Below, piece by piece: positions 34,460-45,176 of a DNA stretch of 64,000 nucleotides. The translations under genes and the position numbers were made by a program. Numbering within the stretch: the first letter of the stretch is position 1; each line of letters begins with the position of its first letter. The DNA comes from CAYZNE01 sp964461035 (lineage in GTDB: Archaea > Nanobdellota > Nanobdellia > Woesearchaeales > CAYZNE01), in NCBI GenBank assembly GCA_964461035.1, contig CAYWRI010000001.1:1-64000 (forward strand), read 5' to 3'. The notes below the pieces were generated by a model. That model ran no database searches and was not told where the DNA came from. It worked only from the letters and a program-made list of their open reading frames with translations.

Positions 34460-37400
34460 ATGTTGAGGTTTAGCATTAAAAAAGAGGTTCTGAATTTAGT
34501 TATACCCCTATTAATCTTTTTAATGTTTAGCACAAGTATTTCTGCATTAACAATCAATCACATATATGGTTCTGATGAAATTAATGGCACAATTGCTGAA
34601 GAAGATTTAATTAATGCAGAAATTACCACTGCATATGCTGCGACAAGTGTTAAGATGAATAATTTAGGTGTTTGCACAGGAGGACAAGGTGTTTTTGAAT
34701 GTATTTTGGAATACAACTTAGGAGATCCAACAAATTTTATTTTTGAAGCATTTTTGAATGAAAATATTTTAGATTTAGGTACTGCAAATTTGATTGTTGA
34801 TAATCAAGCGCCAATAATAAATAATTATGCTGTATCAACATCTGCACTTGGTGTTTTATTTGAATTTCAAACTGCTGATGCATTAATAGGTGGTGTGTGT
34901 AGTGGTTTTAAAAAAATAGAATTTTTAGCTAATGATGTAGTTATTCAAGAAATAAATTATTCTAAAGAAGATGATAATTGCACAAAATCAATAACTCAAG
35001 AAATTAGTTATAATCAAGGTGCAAACTTTAAAGTAAAAGTAACAGATAAAATTGGTAATACTGTTGAATCAACTTCTGAATTTGTAAATATTACAAAAGC
35101 GGCAGTATATGATTTGGGCTTTGAGTATGATGGAAATCCAATTAGTAGAATATCTCATATTACTCCTATAACTGGAACAGTTGTATTCTATGTTGATGCT
35201 CAAAGCATTGAAGGAATAACTGCTGACTTTTCTCAGTTAATTCAAAATGTGTTGTATCAAGAAGCATATTCGTCAGTAGATGTTCCTTTAAGTTCTTGCT
35301 ATTCTGTAAACAACTCGGAAAAATATAAGTGCGGTGTTAGTAATGTTGTTATCAATCCTGAAAACGCAAGTGTTGCCCTAAGATTCAATGTTATTGCTAA
35401 TGGCGGAGTAGGTAGTTCTTCCATACTCACATTTAGTTTTACAATAGATGATGAAGCACCAAGACTTGTTAGTATAGAAACAAATTATTTTCATGATGAT
35501 AAATATTATTTTGCATCAAATGAACACACTGAAATCATTTTAAGATTTGATGATACTCAAGAACAATTTAACAGAAAAAAAGTCTTTTATGAATTTAATA
35601 ATATAAAATATGCAATACATCATTGTGATGCAGGAGTTTGTTATGCCTATATTAATACACCTTGCAGATCAGGTTCAACTTATGATGTTTCTTTAGTAAC
35701 ATCAGGAGGTTATAGAACGGAAGATGATGCAGGAAACCCTGTTCAAGAGGATTATTCTGCAGAAATATGTTGTGATAGTGTTGTTCCTTATGATAATTCT
35801 ATGGGGATTTCTGAGTCAGGTCAAGCAAGTTATATTGAATTTCTACCTAATTCATATGATGTTTTAATTGTTGGAGGTCAACCCTTAGAAATTGAAGCAC
35901 ATGTTTATGAAGATGGACCAACATTAACAACTTATGCTAATCTAACTTCAATTGGGGGAAGCTATCAAGAAGGTGAATGTTCTAAAAATCAAACTTTGAA
36001 TAAATTTATATGTAAATGGAGTATAGAACGATTAATTAATGAGCACATGCAAAAAGAAATTGAATTCTCATTTACAGATTTAGTAAATCATAGTTATACG
36101 ACAACTGCTGAAATAGTCATAAAAAAAAGTGCAAATCAGTCAGAGACCACACCTAACTGTGTTGAAATTGATTCTTCTAGTGTTAAATTTAGTCCTGAAC
36201 AAATAAATAGAATTGCATTAGATATGTCTATAGATAATGGATTAACATATCCTCTTTATGGTTCATTCATGCCTGAAATGAAAAATTCTTGTAGAAATTA
36301 TAAAATTTATGAACAACAGGAAAGACCTGAGTGCTTTGTTAAATTCAGTAATGGAACAATACTTGCAGGAGTTAATTTATTCTCTGATTTTATTCTCGCG
36401 TATCCTGAAAATGTTGAAGATGAACTAAATTATCTTGAAATAATTCCTTTAGCGGATGCTAATAATTATGATGAAAATTATAAAATAATTTGTAATTTGT
36501 CTTTTGTGATTGGTAATGAAAAAACTCTTTTTTCACAACCTTTAGTGGTTCCAGTTGAATGGAAATTAGAATTTAAGAACTCTGCTTTTGGAACTCCGGG
36601 TGAAGAATATACCAAAAAATTAAAGGAATTTGATAAGGGAGATGGATTTGAAGAAATGATTGGTTGGGCTAACATGCTTTTAGCAACAATGTCTGAATTG
36701 TGTTCTGCTAAAAAATATATTGATAAACTGGGTGGTGCTGGAACAGTGCTTGAACTTGGCGAAGCTGCAGTTTGCATTTATTCTGAAACATATTGTAGTA
36801 TGATTAGTGCAGGACATGTTTTAACAAAATTAGCACCTGCAGGAACAGATGAATCCAAAGTTCAAAAAATTGAAGACAATGCTCAAAGCGCTCTGGAAAA
36901 AGGGGCTTTTGGGTTGTTTGATAGTGCTTGTAGACTTGCATCTTGTTCTATTGAAGAAGAAATGAATAGTGAAGCAGGTAAAAATTGGTGGATGCAAGAA
37001 GATCTAGGTATTAGTACTGATCCAAGTGCGGGTGAAGATAGTAGTGCTGCGTGGGGCGGAACTGATAGTTTATTTGCAGATTGGGACAATTACTTATTAG
37101 ATGATATTGACCAACCAAATATGTATAATAGTCTTGTTACTTGTATTATGACAAATTGTTGGCAAGGAGTTATATATCATCTTAATAAATATCGAGAGGC
37201 AAATTGTGATAAATTTTATTGTCTAAAAAGACAAGCGCAATATGGTCTGGGTATAAGTCAGTGTTATGAAGCATTGGATACTTTTATTTGTAAAGAGATT
37301 GTTGGAGAAATATTTGAAATTCCTTACATTAGAGATATAAAAAATCTTGCAGGAAATGTTAATTCTTTAATTCAAAACCTGCTTCCTAAATTAATGACAG

Positions 37401-39352
37401 ATGTTTGGTCTTCTCTTGCTTGTGGAGACGAATATATGCAAAAAACACTGAATGAGCCAACTCGAATTGTTAAAGATATTAATGTTGCAAAAGTAATTAT
37501 GTGTGAAGCACCACTTGCTTTAGGTAGAATAATTAGAACAGAAAGATTTGGTTCAAACTCAGGTCATTTTATGTATCCTAATAATCCTGATATTTGCGCT
37601 ATGGCTCATTGTAATGAAGAAGATGAAACAAAATGTGAAACAAATGCAGGCCTCATAAGTAAGGCAATGCCTCAAATACAAAAAGCTGTGGGCTTTGATA
37701 TTTTTGGTCCTTCAAGTATGAGTAGTCAACAACAAATTGACTTATTACAATCTAGCAATAGGAATAGAGGTTCTTCACAATCTTATTATGACACTTTGAA
37801 TGATTATGTTAGTTCAGCATATAATGGTGAAACAGACGCTGCACAAGATGCGGCATTCAAACTAAGATATCAATATGGCTTAGATGTTCCTACAGATGAG
37901 ACTAGTATTAAGGGCTATAAAGAGGATGAAGGTATTGTTGATGACACTATTGATTTATTGACTGTTAGTGAAATAAATCCAAATTCTCAAACCGAGGCAG
38001 GTACTAATTTAGATAATTATTATGGACAGCAGGGAAGCGATTATGGCTGGGATAGTATTTCAGATTTAAATGATGCTATTAATTTGAATGATTATATTGA
38101 TCAATTATCTCCAACTTCTGCTTCAACAACTATGAACGATATAAGTTTGGATCTTGCAAGAGAGCTAAGTGACTCTTCAATAACTTTAAGTACTGAAGGC
38201 TTAGGAAATCGAGCTCAAGACGATATTAATCAGAATGCTAACGCAATCTTAACAAATGAACAACGAGATTATGCAATGAATCATCCTCCTCAAGAATTTA
38301 TCGATGCTTTAGGAGGTAATCTCAATTATGGTACTGGAGACAAAACGTATACTGCTAGAATTAATGAGTTGAATGCTATAATTAATGATCCAAAAACAAC
38401 CGATGAAGCTAAAGCCGCTTATGAAACGCAATTAAATCAACTTAATGCTCAATTAAATCAAAGAGCACTGGAAGCAGCAAATTGTCTAGGATCTTCAGAT
38501 CCTCAAAATTGTGATCTTACCATTCTTAAAATAAATCCTGATGGAACACATTCTTTGAAAGATGATATATCTGCACTAATAGTTGATGAAGCTGAAACCG
38601 CAGAATCAGCAATGGATGCATTGGCTGATCATCTTGCTTGGCAAAAACAAAGAGAAGAAATTGCTGAAATGGCTGATGAAGTTATGAAATTATTTTGGAA
38701 TATGTGGTTTAAAGATTGGTCTTCAACAAGTCAATGGAATAAAGAACTTAGTGAATTTTCCGAGACGTACATTAATCCTGATTCCTGGGAAAATACTTTC
38801 TGCGATCCTGAAAATAGTATTTTATACAGTCCACATGAAGATATAGGTGGTGTGGCATTTGATTGCACGGGAGACCATTGTAATAGTGTATTATCATTTA
38901 CAATGGAAAGAAGTCCTTATAATTGGACTAATCAAGAAAGAACAGATGACAAAATTGATCATTATATTTATACTTGGGTTTATTTATTAGGGCCTGTTCA
39001 AGAAGATTTTAAATTTAACATTTACTTTAAATACAAAGAAGACTTGACTGAAAATAAATTTTGCGTCTATAAAAATGATGTAACAGGAACTTGCGAAATG
39101 ACAACTATTACAGACGGAGAAGAAATCTCAGAACAAATATCATTTATTAGCAAAAACAAATATGAAACTGTTTGTTTTAATTTCGATAAAAAATATCCTA
39201 ATGCAGAATCAGGAATGAACAATGCCGCAGATCATTTTTGTAGATCCGTAGTAGAAGATGCATTCGCTACAGGAGAACCTGATAAAGATTATGACAGTGA
39301 ATCTGGTTCATCAGAAAGTGGTTCGGGTGAAAGTACTGCAACTTATGGTTAA
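34460..39352 (+). CDS. Very large exported protein with Ig-like N-terminal domains
   Basis: A protein of about 1630 aa with a signal peptide ('LVIPLLIFLMFSTSISA'). The N-terminal 550 residues look like tandem Ig-like/cadherin-like beta domains with paired Cys ('VCTGGQGVFECIL', 'DNQAPIINNYAV', 'DDEAPRLVSIETNYF'). A central helical, Cys-rich block (about 680-1000: 'SELCSAKKYIDKL', 'SACRLASCSIEEEMN', 'VTCIMTNCWQGVIYH') and a long acidic, low-complexity part follow, then a beta-rich C-terminal domain. No known enzyme motif was seen. Start choice is uncertain: ATG at 34460 lies 2 nt after an AAGGTGA box; GTG and TTG alternatives are nearby. The next gene overlaps it by 8 bp. Confidence 0.75.
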   Translation: MLRFSIKKEVLNLVIPLLIFLMFSTSISALTINHIYGSDEINGTIAEEDLINAEITTAYAATSVKMNNLGVCTGGQGVFECILEYNLGDPTNFIFEAFLNENILDLGTANLIVDNQAPIINNYAVSTSALGVLFEFQTADALIGGVCSGFKKIEFLANDVVIQEINYSKEDDNCTKSITQEISYNQGANFKVKVTDKIGNTVESTSEFVNITKAAVYDLGFEYDGNPISRISHITPITGTVVFYVDAQSIEGITADFSQLIQNVLYQEAYSSVDVPLSSCYSVNNSEKYKCGVSNVVINPENASVALRFNVIANGGVGSSSILTFSFTIDDEAPRLVSIETNYFHDDKYYFASNEHTEIILRFDDTQEQFNRKKVFYEFNNIKYAIHHCDAGVCYAYINTPCRSGSTYDVSLVTSGGYRTEDDAGNPVQEDYSAEICCDSVVPYDNSMGISESGQASYIEFLPNSYDVLIVGGQPLEIEAHVYEDGPTLTTYANLTSIGGSYQEGECSKNQTLNKFICKWSIERLINEHMQKEIEFSFTDLVNHSYTTTAEIVIKKSANQSETTPNCVEIDSSSVKFSPEQINRIALDMSIDNGLTYPLYGSFMPEMKNSCRNYKIYEQQERPECFVKFSNGTILAGVNLFSDFILAYPENVEDELNYLEIIPLADANNYDENYKIICNLSFVIGNEKTLFSQPLVVPVEWKLEFKNSAFGTPGEEYTKKLKEFDKGDGFEEMIGWANMLLATMSELCSAKKYIDKLGGAGTVLELGEAAVCIYSETYCSMISAGHVLTKLAPAGTDESKVQKIEDNAQSALEKGAFGLFDSACRLASCSIEEEMNSEAGKNWWMQEDLGISTDPSAGEDSSAAWGGTDSLFADWDNYLLDDIDQPNMYNSLVTCIMTNCWQGVIYHLNKYREANCDKFYCLKRQAQYGLGISQCYEALDTFICKEIVGEIFEIPYIRDIKNLAGNVNSLIQNLLPKLMTDVWSSLACGDEYMQKTLNEPTRIVKDINVAKVIMCEAPLALGRIIRTERFGSNSGHFMYPNNPDICAMAHCNEEDETKCETNAGLISKAMPQIQKAVGFDIFGPSSMSSQQQIDLLQSSNRNRGSSQSYYDTLNDYVSSAYNGETDAAQDAAFKLRYQYGLDVPTDETSIKGYKEDEGIVDDTIDLLTVSEINPNSQTEAGTNLDNYYGQQGSDYGWDSISDLNDAINLNDYIDQLSPTSASTTMNDISLDLARELSDSSITLSTEGLGNRAQDDINQNANAILTNEQRDYAMNHPPQEFIDALGGNLNYGTGDKTYTARINELNAIINDPKTTDEAKAAYETQLNQLNAQLNQRALEAANCLGSSDPQNCDLTILKINPDGTHSLKDDISALIVDEAETAESAMDALADHLAWQKQREEIAEMADEVMKLFWNMWFKDWSSTSQWNKELSEFSETYINPDSWENTFCDPENSILYSPHEDIGGVAFDCTGDHCNSVLSFTMERSPYNWTNQERTDDKIDHYIYTWVYLLGPVQEDFKFNIYFKYKEDLTENKFCVYKNDVTGTCEMTTITDGEEISEQISFISKNKYETVCFNFDKKYPNAESGMNNAADHFCRSVVEDAFATGEPDKDYDSESGSSESGSGESTATYG

Positions 39353-41648
39353 AAAAATGAAAAATTCACAAAAAGCACAAGTAACCGCATTTGTAATATT
39401 GGGAATAATTTTGTTAGTAGCAATAGGAATATTTTTGGTCCTTAAACAACAAATATTTTCACATGAACCAGATGTTCCTAATCCTTTAGCAACAGAAGAA
39501 TCTGAGGTTGTAACAAAATATGTTGAAACATGTCTTAATCAAGTAACAAAACGAGCATTAATAAAAGCAGGTAAACATGGGGGATATATTGATATTCCTG
39601 GAGAATTATCTATAAATCCTGTTTATCCATTTGATTCAGATGTTCTTTATAGTAGTTTTTATGAAATACCTTATTGGTATCATATGAAAGATGAAAATGT
39701 ATTTATGACTCATCAACCAGAAATTGAAGGATATCAAGGAAAAAGTATAAAAGAAAATATTGAAAGGTATATTGTAACTTATATGCCTGAATGTATTGCA
39801 GATTTTAATGAGTTTAAGGATTCTTTTGAAATAAATATTAATGGCAATATGAATCCTCACGTAATATTTACACAAAATTCTGTTATTGCGGAGCTTGATT
39901 ATGACTTAGTAATCAAACCGTATACTCCTGGTTCAGACACCATAAATATTGATAAGTTTAATACAAAACTCAATATTCCTTTTATTCAAATGTATCAATT
40001 AGCGACACAAATAACTGAAACAGAAATAAATAATTCGTTTATTGAGCGTAAAACATTGGATTTAATACATGCATATTCCGATGTTGATCCAAATATGCTT
40101 CCCCCGTTAGAAGAAGTAAAATTCTTTGAACTTGTTAGTGGCGCATTTTGGTTTAGAAGAGATGTTGAACAAAAAATAAGATATGATGTTCTTCCTTTTT
40201 TAGGTCTTATAAAAATAATAAATGCATATAAATATGTTCCCACAACTGCAGTAATAGCAGAACCATATCAAATATTTGCACAGGGTTTTTATAATTCTTT
40301 TAAAATTAATCTTGATAAAAACTCATCTTATCCTTTTAGTGCTGATGTTTTTTATCCTGATTCAGAATTAGACTTTTATATTAATTCAGGAGAAGAAGTT
40401 CTTCAACCAACAGGGTTTCAAAGTTTTGATAATGAAATAACTAAAATGTTTAAGTTAGTAATAAAAGAGTACAGTTTTAATTATCATTTATCATTTCCTG
40501 TTATAATAAAAATACATGATAATACTGCATTTAATGGTGAGGGATATGATTTTTTCATAGCTCTTGAAGCAAATATAAGGAATAGTATTCCTGCGACATC
40601 TAATATGCATCTTTACACATATAAAGCTCCTAAATCAGTTAGTTTAGACGATCCAAATCATTTATTAAATAACACAATAAAAATAAGAGCAGTAAATAGA
40701 AGAACAGATGGTCCAATAGGTGATGCAACAATTATTTATAATTGTGGAATGGATTTTCCTGTTGGAAAAACATATCTAAATGATTATGGTGAAGCAATCT
40801 TTACAGGAAAGGTTCCTTACTGCGCCGCAGGAGGATATTTTAGAATAATGAAAGAGGGTTTTGAATCTGGAATAATAGACTATAATAATCTTAATGAAAA
40901 TGAAAATCCAAATCTTGTAACAGAGATGTGGCCTTTTTACAAAAAACAAGTTTTTGTTTGGAAAAGAACAGAACAAGATGTTCAAACTTATTTAGATCAA
41001 GGACACATTGTCAAGTTTAGCGCAAAACATGAAATAAATGAAACTGACACAATAATGTTCACCATAAATAAAATTAAAGATAATTTTATGGAAGATGATA
41101 TTCCTCTTATTGGTTTTTTAGCTATAAGTAAAGATAATTCATCAAGTATTTCGTCAATAGATTCTCAACGTGTTGAGATTCAAAGACTTTATGATTCTGG
41201 GGAAATAAATCAAACAGTTTACGATGCGTTTATTGGAACTTTTGAAGAATACATTTCTGAAATTGATACAGATAATTTAGAGTTAAAGATGAATTACACA
41301 TTAGACTTAATTCCTGGAGAATATCATTTTGAATCATTCATGATGACTAAAGGTCCTTTTAATTTACCAGAAAAAATAGAATCTTTTTGTCCAGGACTCG
41401 AACTTTTTGGTGAATGCCCTGTTGAAGAAGAAGTAATAAATTATCCTGAAACCAATTTAAGTGTTTGGATAACAGGACAATCAAATATGACTCGATACAT
41501 TTCAGAAACATATATTTACAATGATAAACCTTTGCATTTTTTTGTTCTAGAAAAAACAGCACCAACAACATGGGATGAAATGATTGACTATGATTTAGAT
41601 GAATATATTTCTGACAAAGAATACATGACAGATATTTATTTTGAATGA
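39345..41648 (+). CDS. Large membrane-anchored protein with 'QVTAFVILG'-type N-terminal anchor
   Basis: A 767-aa protein (763 if the ATG at 39357 is used). Residues about 5-32 form a basic N-terminus followed by one hydrophobic helix, 'KNSQKAQVTAFVILGIILLVAIGIFLVLKQ', reminiscent of archaeal class III (pilin-like) signal sequences with Gln at +1. The rest is predicted extracellular: beta-rich with Cys pairs ('VETCLNQ', 'IIYNCGMDF', 'SFCPGLELFGECP') and one domain (about 460-530) that looks like a carboxypeptidase-regulatory-like beta sandwich. The 8-bp overlap with the preceding 1630-aa gene argues for coupled translation and a shared surface complex. The function is not known. Confidence 0.75.
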   Translation: MVKKMKNSQKAQVTAFVILGIILLVAIGIFLVLKQQIFSHEPDVPNPLATEESEVVTKYVETCLNQVTKRALIKAGKHGGYIDIPGELSINPVYPFDSDVLYSSFYEIPYWYHMKDENVFMTHQPEIEGYQGKSIKENIERYIVTYMPECIADFNEFKDSFEININGNMNPHVIFTQNSVIAELDYDLVIKPYTPGSDTINIDKFNTKLNIPFIQMYQLATQITETEINNSFIERKTLDLIHAYSDVDPNMLPPLEEVKFFELVSGAFWFRRDVEQKIRYDVLPFLGLIKIINAYKYVPTTAVIAEPYQIFAQGFYNSFKINLDKNSSYPFSADVFYPDSELDFYINSGEEVLQPTGFQSFDNEITKMFKLVIKEYSFNYHLSFPVIIKIHDNTAFNGEGYDFFIALEANIRNSIPATSNMHLYTYKAPKSVSLDDPNHLLNNTIKIRAVNRRTDGPIGDATIIYNCGMDFPVGKTYLNDYGEAIFTGKVPYCAAGGYFRIMKEGFESGIIDYNNLNENENPNLVTEMWPFYKKQVFVWKRTEQDVQTYLDQGHIVKFSAKHEINETDTIMFTINKIKDNFMEDDIPLIGFLAISKDNSSSISSIDSQRVEIQRLYDSGEINQTVYDAFIGTFEEYISEIDTDNLELKMNYTLDLIPGEYHFESFMMTKGPFNLPEKIESFCPGLELFGECPVEEEVINYPETNLSVWITGQSNMTRYISETYIYNDKPLHFFVLEKTAPTTWDEMIDYDLDEYISDKEYMTDIYFE

Positions 41649-41818
41649 TTATTCTAGTTTATAATTAAATAACTTGTGTTATAAACCTAAATCTTTGATT
41701 TATGTGTGTGCCTGACTAAATTTCAAGTTTGTTTTATAAGATACATAGATAATTTTAAAAAGGTTGATTAGTTTATTTTAATGAATTAGTCATTTAAGTT
41801 AATAATTAAGGTGATAAA

Positions 41819-44800
41819 ATGTTTAAAAAGAAGAATATGATTTTAATGGTTGCTTTGATGGTTATTCTATTATTATGTGTTGGGTGTGCTGATAAAAATA
41901 TTTCGGGCGATGCTAATAAAGAAAATAAACAAAAAATAGATTCTATTCTTTTTAGTAATCAAAAAAATTCTATGGAATTTGTTCCCAACCAATTATTAAT
42001 AAAACTCAGAAGTGATTCAATGAGTGATAAAAGATCAGAAGATAGTATAAATACGATTCTACATAAAATTAAAAAAGATAATTCTAAAATCAATACTGGT
42101 TTAGAAGAATCAAAATTTTTGTTGAATGAAAAAGTATTAAACATCAATAGAGAGAAAAAGCAAGAAATTGGTTTGGACAGATGGATAATTATTAAATTTA
42201 AGGATATTTCAAATGAAGAATTATTAAAACAACAAGAACATTATTCAAAAAGCAAATATGTTGAAATTGCTGAACTGAATGGAATAGTAGAAATTACAGA
42301 TATCCCTGATGATTCTATGTTTTCTTCGCAATGGGGATTGCATAATACTGGTCAGACTTTAGGACTTATTGATGCAGATATTGATGCGCCTGAAGCATGG
42401 GATATTGAACAAGGTTCAGAAGATATTATTATTGCAATTATTGATTCAGGAGTTGATTATACTCATGAAGATTTAGCAAATAATATTTGGATTAATTCTG
42501 GTGAAGATTTAAATGGAAATGGTATTATTGATGAATCTGATTTTGATGGTATAGATACAGATAATAATAATTATATAGATGATATTAGAGGGTGGGATTT
42601 TGTTTCAATTTCTCAATTTAATTGTAATTCTTTTGAAGATTGTGAAGTAGAAGATAATGACCCTTCTGATTATGTGGGTCATGGAACTTTTTGTGCAGGT
42701 ATTGCTTCAGCAGTTACAAATAATAATATTGGTATTTCAGGAGTTTGTCCTAATTGCAAAATAATGCCTATTCGAAGTTTATATTTAACTAGTTCTAATT
42801 CTGGATCAGGCAATACTTTTGATATAGTTTCTAGCTTAATTTATGCAGTTGATAATCATGCAAATATTATTAGCATGAGTTGGGGAATGCCTGATGCGTC
42901 TCAAGCATTACATGATGCGATTTATTATGCTAGATTTAATAATGTTAGTTCTATCGCTTCAGCAGGAAATGAAAATTCAAATGATATTATTTATCCTGCA
43001 TTCTGGGTAGATTTAAATGTTGCTGCAACTGATAAACATGATGAAAGAGCTATTTTTTCTAATTATGGTTATTTTATTGATATTGCTGCACCCGGTACCG
43101 CTATTCTTTCAACAGTTCCTCCAACTGGATATGATCCTGAATATGCTGATGAATATGTGTGGAGATATGGCACTTCTATGGCTGCACCATTTGTTTCAGG
43201 TGCTGCAGGATTATTATTATCTAAAATCCCTGAACTTACTATATATCAAATTAAAGAAGTTCTCACAGATTCTATGGATGAAATTGAAACTGANNNNNNN
43301 NNNNNNNNNNNNNNNNNNNNNNNNNNNNNNNNNNNNNNNNNNNNNNNNNNNNNNNNNNNNNNNNNNNNNNNNNNNNNNNNNNNNNNNNNNNNNCTTGAAT
43401 TTATAAAATCGGGTGCAACTTTATTAATACCTGAAATAACTGAACAGCCAATAGCTATTGGAGATATTGATAAAAATTATCCTGGTTTAGAATTAGCATT
43501 TGTTGAACATCAAAACAGTTATTTACATGTATATCATTCAGATGGAACTATTGTGGAAAATTTTCCCACTCAAGAACGTATGAATGTGAACCAATATGTT
43601 GCAGTTGGCGATATTAATAATAATGGTCATTTAGAACTTGTAGCTATAGGTAGAAATAATCAGGATAATTACATATACATATTTAATGATGAAGGAGAAT
43701 TATTAAACACTATTGAATTATTTGAAAGTGGAACATCAGTTGTTTTAGAAGATATTAATAATGATGGAAATTTAGAATTGATTGTTTCTCATTGGTATCA
43801 AGAAAACTCATGGATAACTAAAGTTTACAATTTACTTGGCGAAAATTTATATAATTTTTCAGGAGGAAATATGTTTTTTATGCCTTCTGTAGCAGATATA
43901 GATAATGATAATTTAGTAGATATTATCATAAGCTCGGAAAATAATGATGATACAAATATAATTGCATATGATATTAATTCTGGTTTAAAATGGCAAAGAT
44001 TACTTCAAGGTGAAATAGCTGGAGAAGTAGTTATTGGAAATATTGATGCCACTTCAGAAGAATTAGAAATTGTGGCAATTACTTGCGAGTATGGTGATTA
44101 TTGTAAAATTCATGTTTTAGATTCTGATGGTGATTATTTGAATGAAAATTGGCCAAAAACGATTTCATACCCTGAAAATTTTTATGGAACAAGCACTATA
44201 TCCTTAAGTAATATGAATCCTACAGATAATAATTTAGAAATACTTTTTTCTATGTCTAACGAAATTCATGTTTTAGATTCTGAGGGTGAATACCTAAATG
44301 AAAATTGGCCAAAAACAGTAGCGGGTTATGGAATATCATCAATTTCTACTGCAGATTTAGATGATGATCAATTTCCAGAAATAATAGTTGGTTCTCCATC
44401 ATCATTAAATATTTTTAATTATTTGGGTGAAAATTTTATTGATCCTATTCAATCACAAAGTCAAAATTTATACCCTGTTGTTTCAGATATTAATGTAAAT
44501 GGTTTTTGGGATATAATCACAAGTTCTCATGAAATGGGAATTTATTTTGTAGATTTAAACAATGACTATAAAAGCCATTCGCAAGAATGGTCAATGTTTC
44601 AACATGATGTAAAACACACTGGAAAATATACAAATCCTGAACTAAATGTTCTATTAGGTGATGTTAATGATGATCAATTAGTTGATTCTTTTGATGCAAG
44701 TTTAGTTTTAAACTATTTTGTGTTAAATGAAATAAATTTTGAAAATTGGCAGATTATTGCTGCAGATGTGGATTGTAATGGTGCAATAGAATCATATGAT

Positions 44801-44980
44801 GCAGCACTTATTTTAAGATATTCTGTAGGTATAATTGATCAATTTCCTTGTGAATTTGAAGGAAGATATGATAAAAATGAATTATCTGTGTTGAATAAAT
44901 GTATAAATAATATTAATGTAGATTTAAACAAAAATAATCTTCAAAAAGAACTAACTAATTGTTTAAGCGTTATGCATTAA
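41819..44980 (+). CDS. Lipoprotein subtilase with VCBS/FG-GAP repeats and dockerin (contains a 100-N assembly gap)
   Basis: An S8 protease sharing its layout with the protein at 14144. The lipobox is 'LLCVGC' (Cys about residue 22). After a propeptide come the triad motifs 'IAIIDSGVDYTHEDL' (Asp), 'VGHGTFCAGIAS' (His) and 'YGTSMAAPFVSG' (Ser), with oxyanion 'SAGNEN'. Downstream of the N run (43294-43393) lie FG-GAP/VCBS repeats ('DINNNGHLEL', 'DINNDGNLEL', 'DIDNDNLVDI'), a type I dockerin ('GDVNDDQLVD', 'ADVDCNGAIESYDAALILRY') and the same Cys tail. A GGTGA site precedes the ATG. The frame agrees on both sides of the N run, but 100 is a placeholder length, so the exact protein is not certain. 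Confidence 0.88.
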   Translation: MFKKKNMILMVALMVILLLCVGCADKNISGDANKENKQKIDSILFSNQKNSMEFVPNQLLIKLRSDSMSDKRSEDSINTILHKIKKDNSKINTGLEESKFLLNEKVLNINREKKQEIGLDRWIIIKFKDISNEELLKQQEHYSKSKYVEIAELNGIVEITDIPDDSMFSSQWGLHNTGQTLGLIDADIDAPEAWDIEQGSEDIIIAIIDSGVDYTHEDLANNIWINSGEDLNGNGIIDESDFDGIDTDNNNYIDDIRGWDFVSISQFNCNSFEDCEVEDNDPSDYVGHGTFCAGIASAVTNNNIGISGVCPNCKIMPIRSLYLTSSNSGSGNTFDIVSSLIYAVDNHANIISMSWGMPDASQALHDAIYYARFNNVSSIASAGNENSNDIIYPAFWVDLNVAATDKHDERAIFSNYGYFIDIAAPGTAILSTVPPTGYDPEYADEYVWRYGTSMAAPFVSGAAGLLLSKIPELTIYQIKEVLTDSMDEIETXXXXXXXXXXXXXXXXXXXXXXXXXXXXXXXXXXLEFIKSGATLLIPEITEQPIAIGDIDKNYPGLELAFVEHQNSYLHVYHSDGTIVENFPTQERMNVNQYVAVGDINNNGHLELVAIGRNNQDNYIYIFNDEGELLNTIELFESGTSVVLEDINNDGNLELIVSHWYQENSWITKVYNLLGENLYNFSGGNMFFMPSVADIDNDNLVDIIISSENNDDTNIIAYDINSGLKWQRLLQGEIAGEVVIGNIDATSEELEIVAITCEYGDYCKIHVLDSDGDYLNENWPKTISYPENFYGTSTISLSNMNPTDNNLEILFSMSNEIHVLDSEGEYLNENWPKTVAGYGISSISTADLDDDQFPEIIVGSPSSLNIFNYLGENFIDPIQSQSQNLYPVVSDINVNGFWDIITSSHEMGIYFVDLNNDYKSHSQEWSMFQHDVKHTGKYTNPELNVLLGDVNDDQLVDSFDASLVLNYFVLNEINFENWQIIAADVDCNGAIESYDAALILRYSVGIIDQFPCEFEGRYDKNELSVLNKCINNINVDLNKNNLQKELTNCLSVMH
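43294..43393. other. Assembly gap, 100 N
   Basis: Exactly 100 N's, a standard scaffolding placeholder, fall just after the catalytic Ser domain of the subtilase gene. The true gap length is unknown. Confidence 0.98.
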
Positions 44981-45176
44981 GTTTGATAATATTCTTACGC
45001 TGTAACACATAATGTAAGATTAAATATGAAAATTTGATTTTATTAGTTCGTGTTTTTTGCGACCTAAACTTATTTCAAAAACACTAGTTTTTGTATGAGT
45101 TACAGTATTGGCTTTTTTGAGAATAAAATTCTTAAAAAAAGAAAATTAATTATACGAAAATAATAATTGGTTGAGA

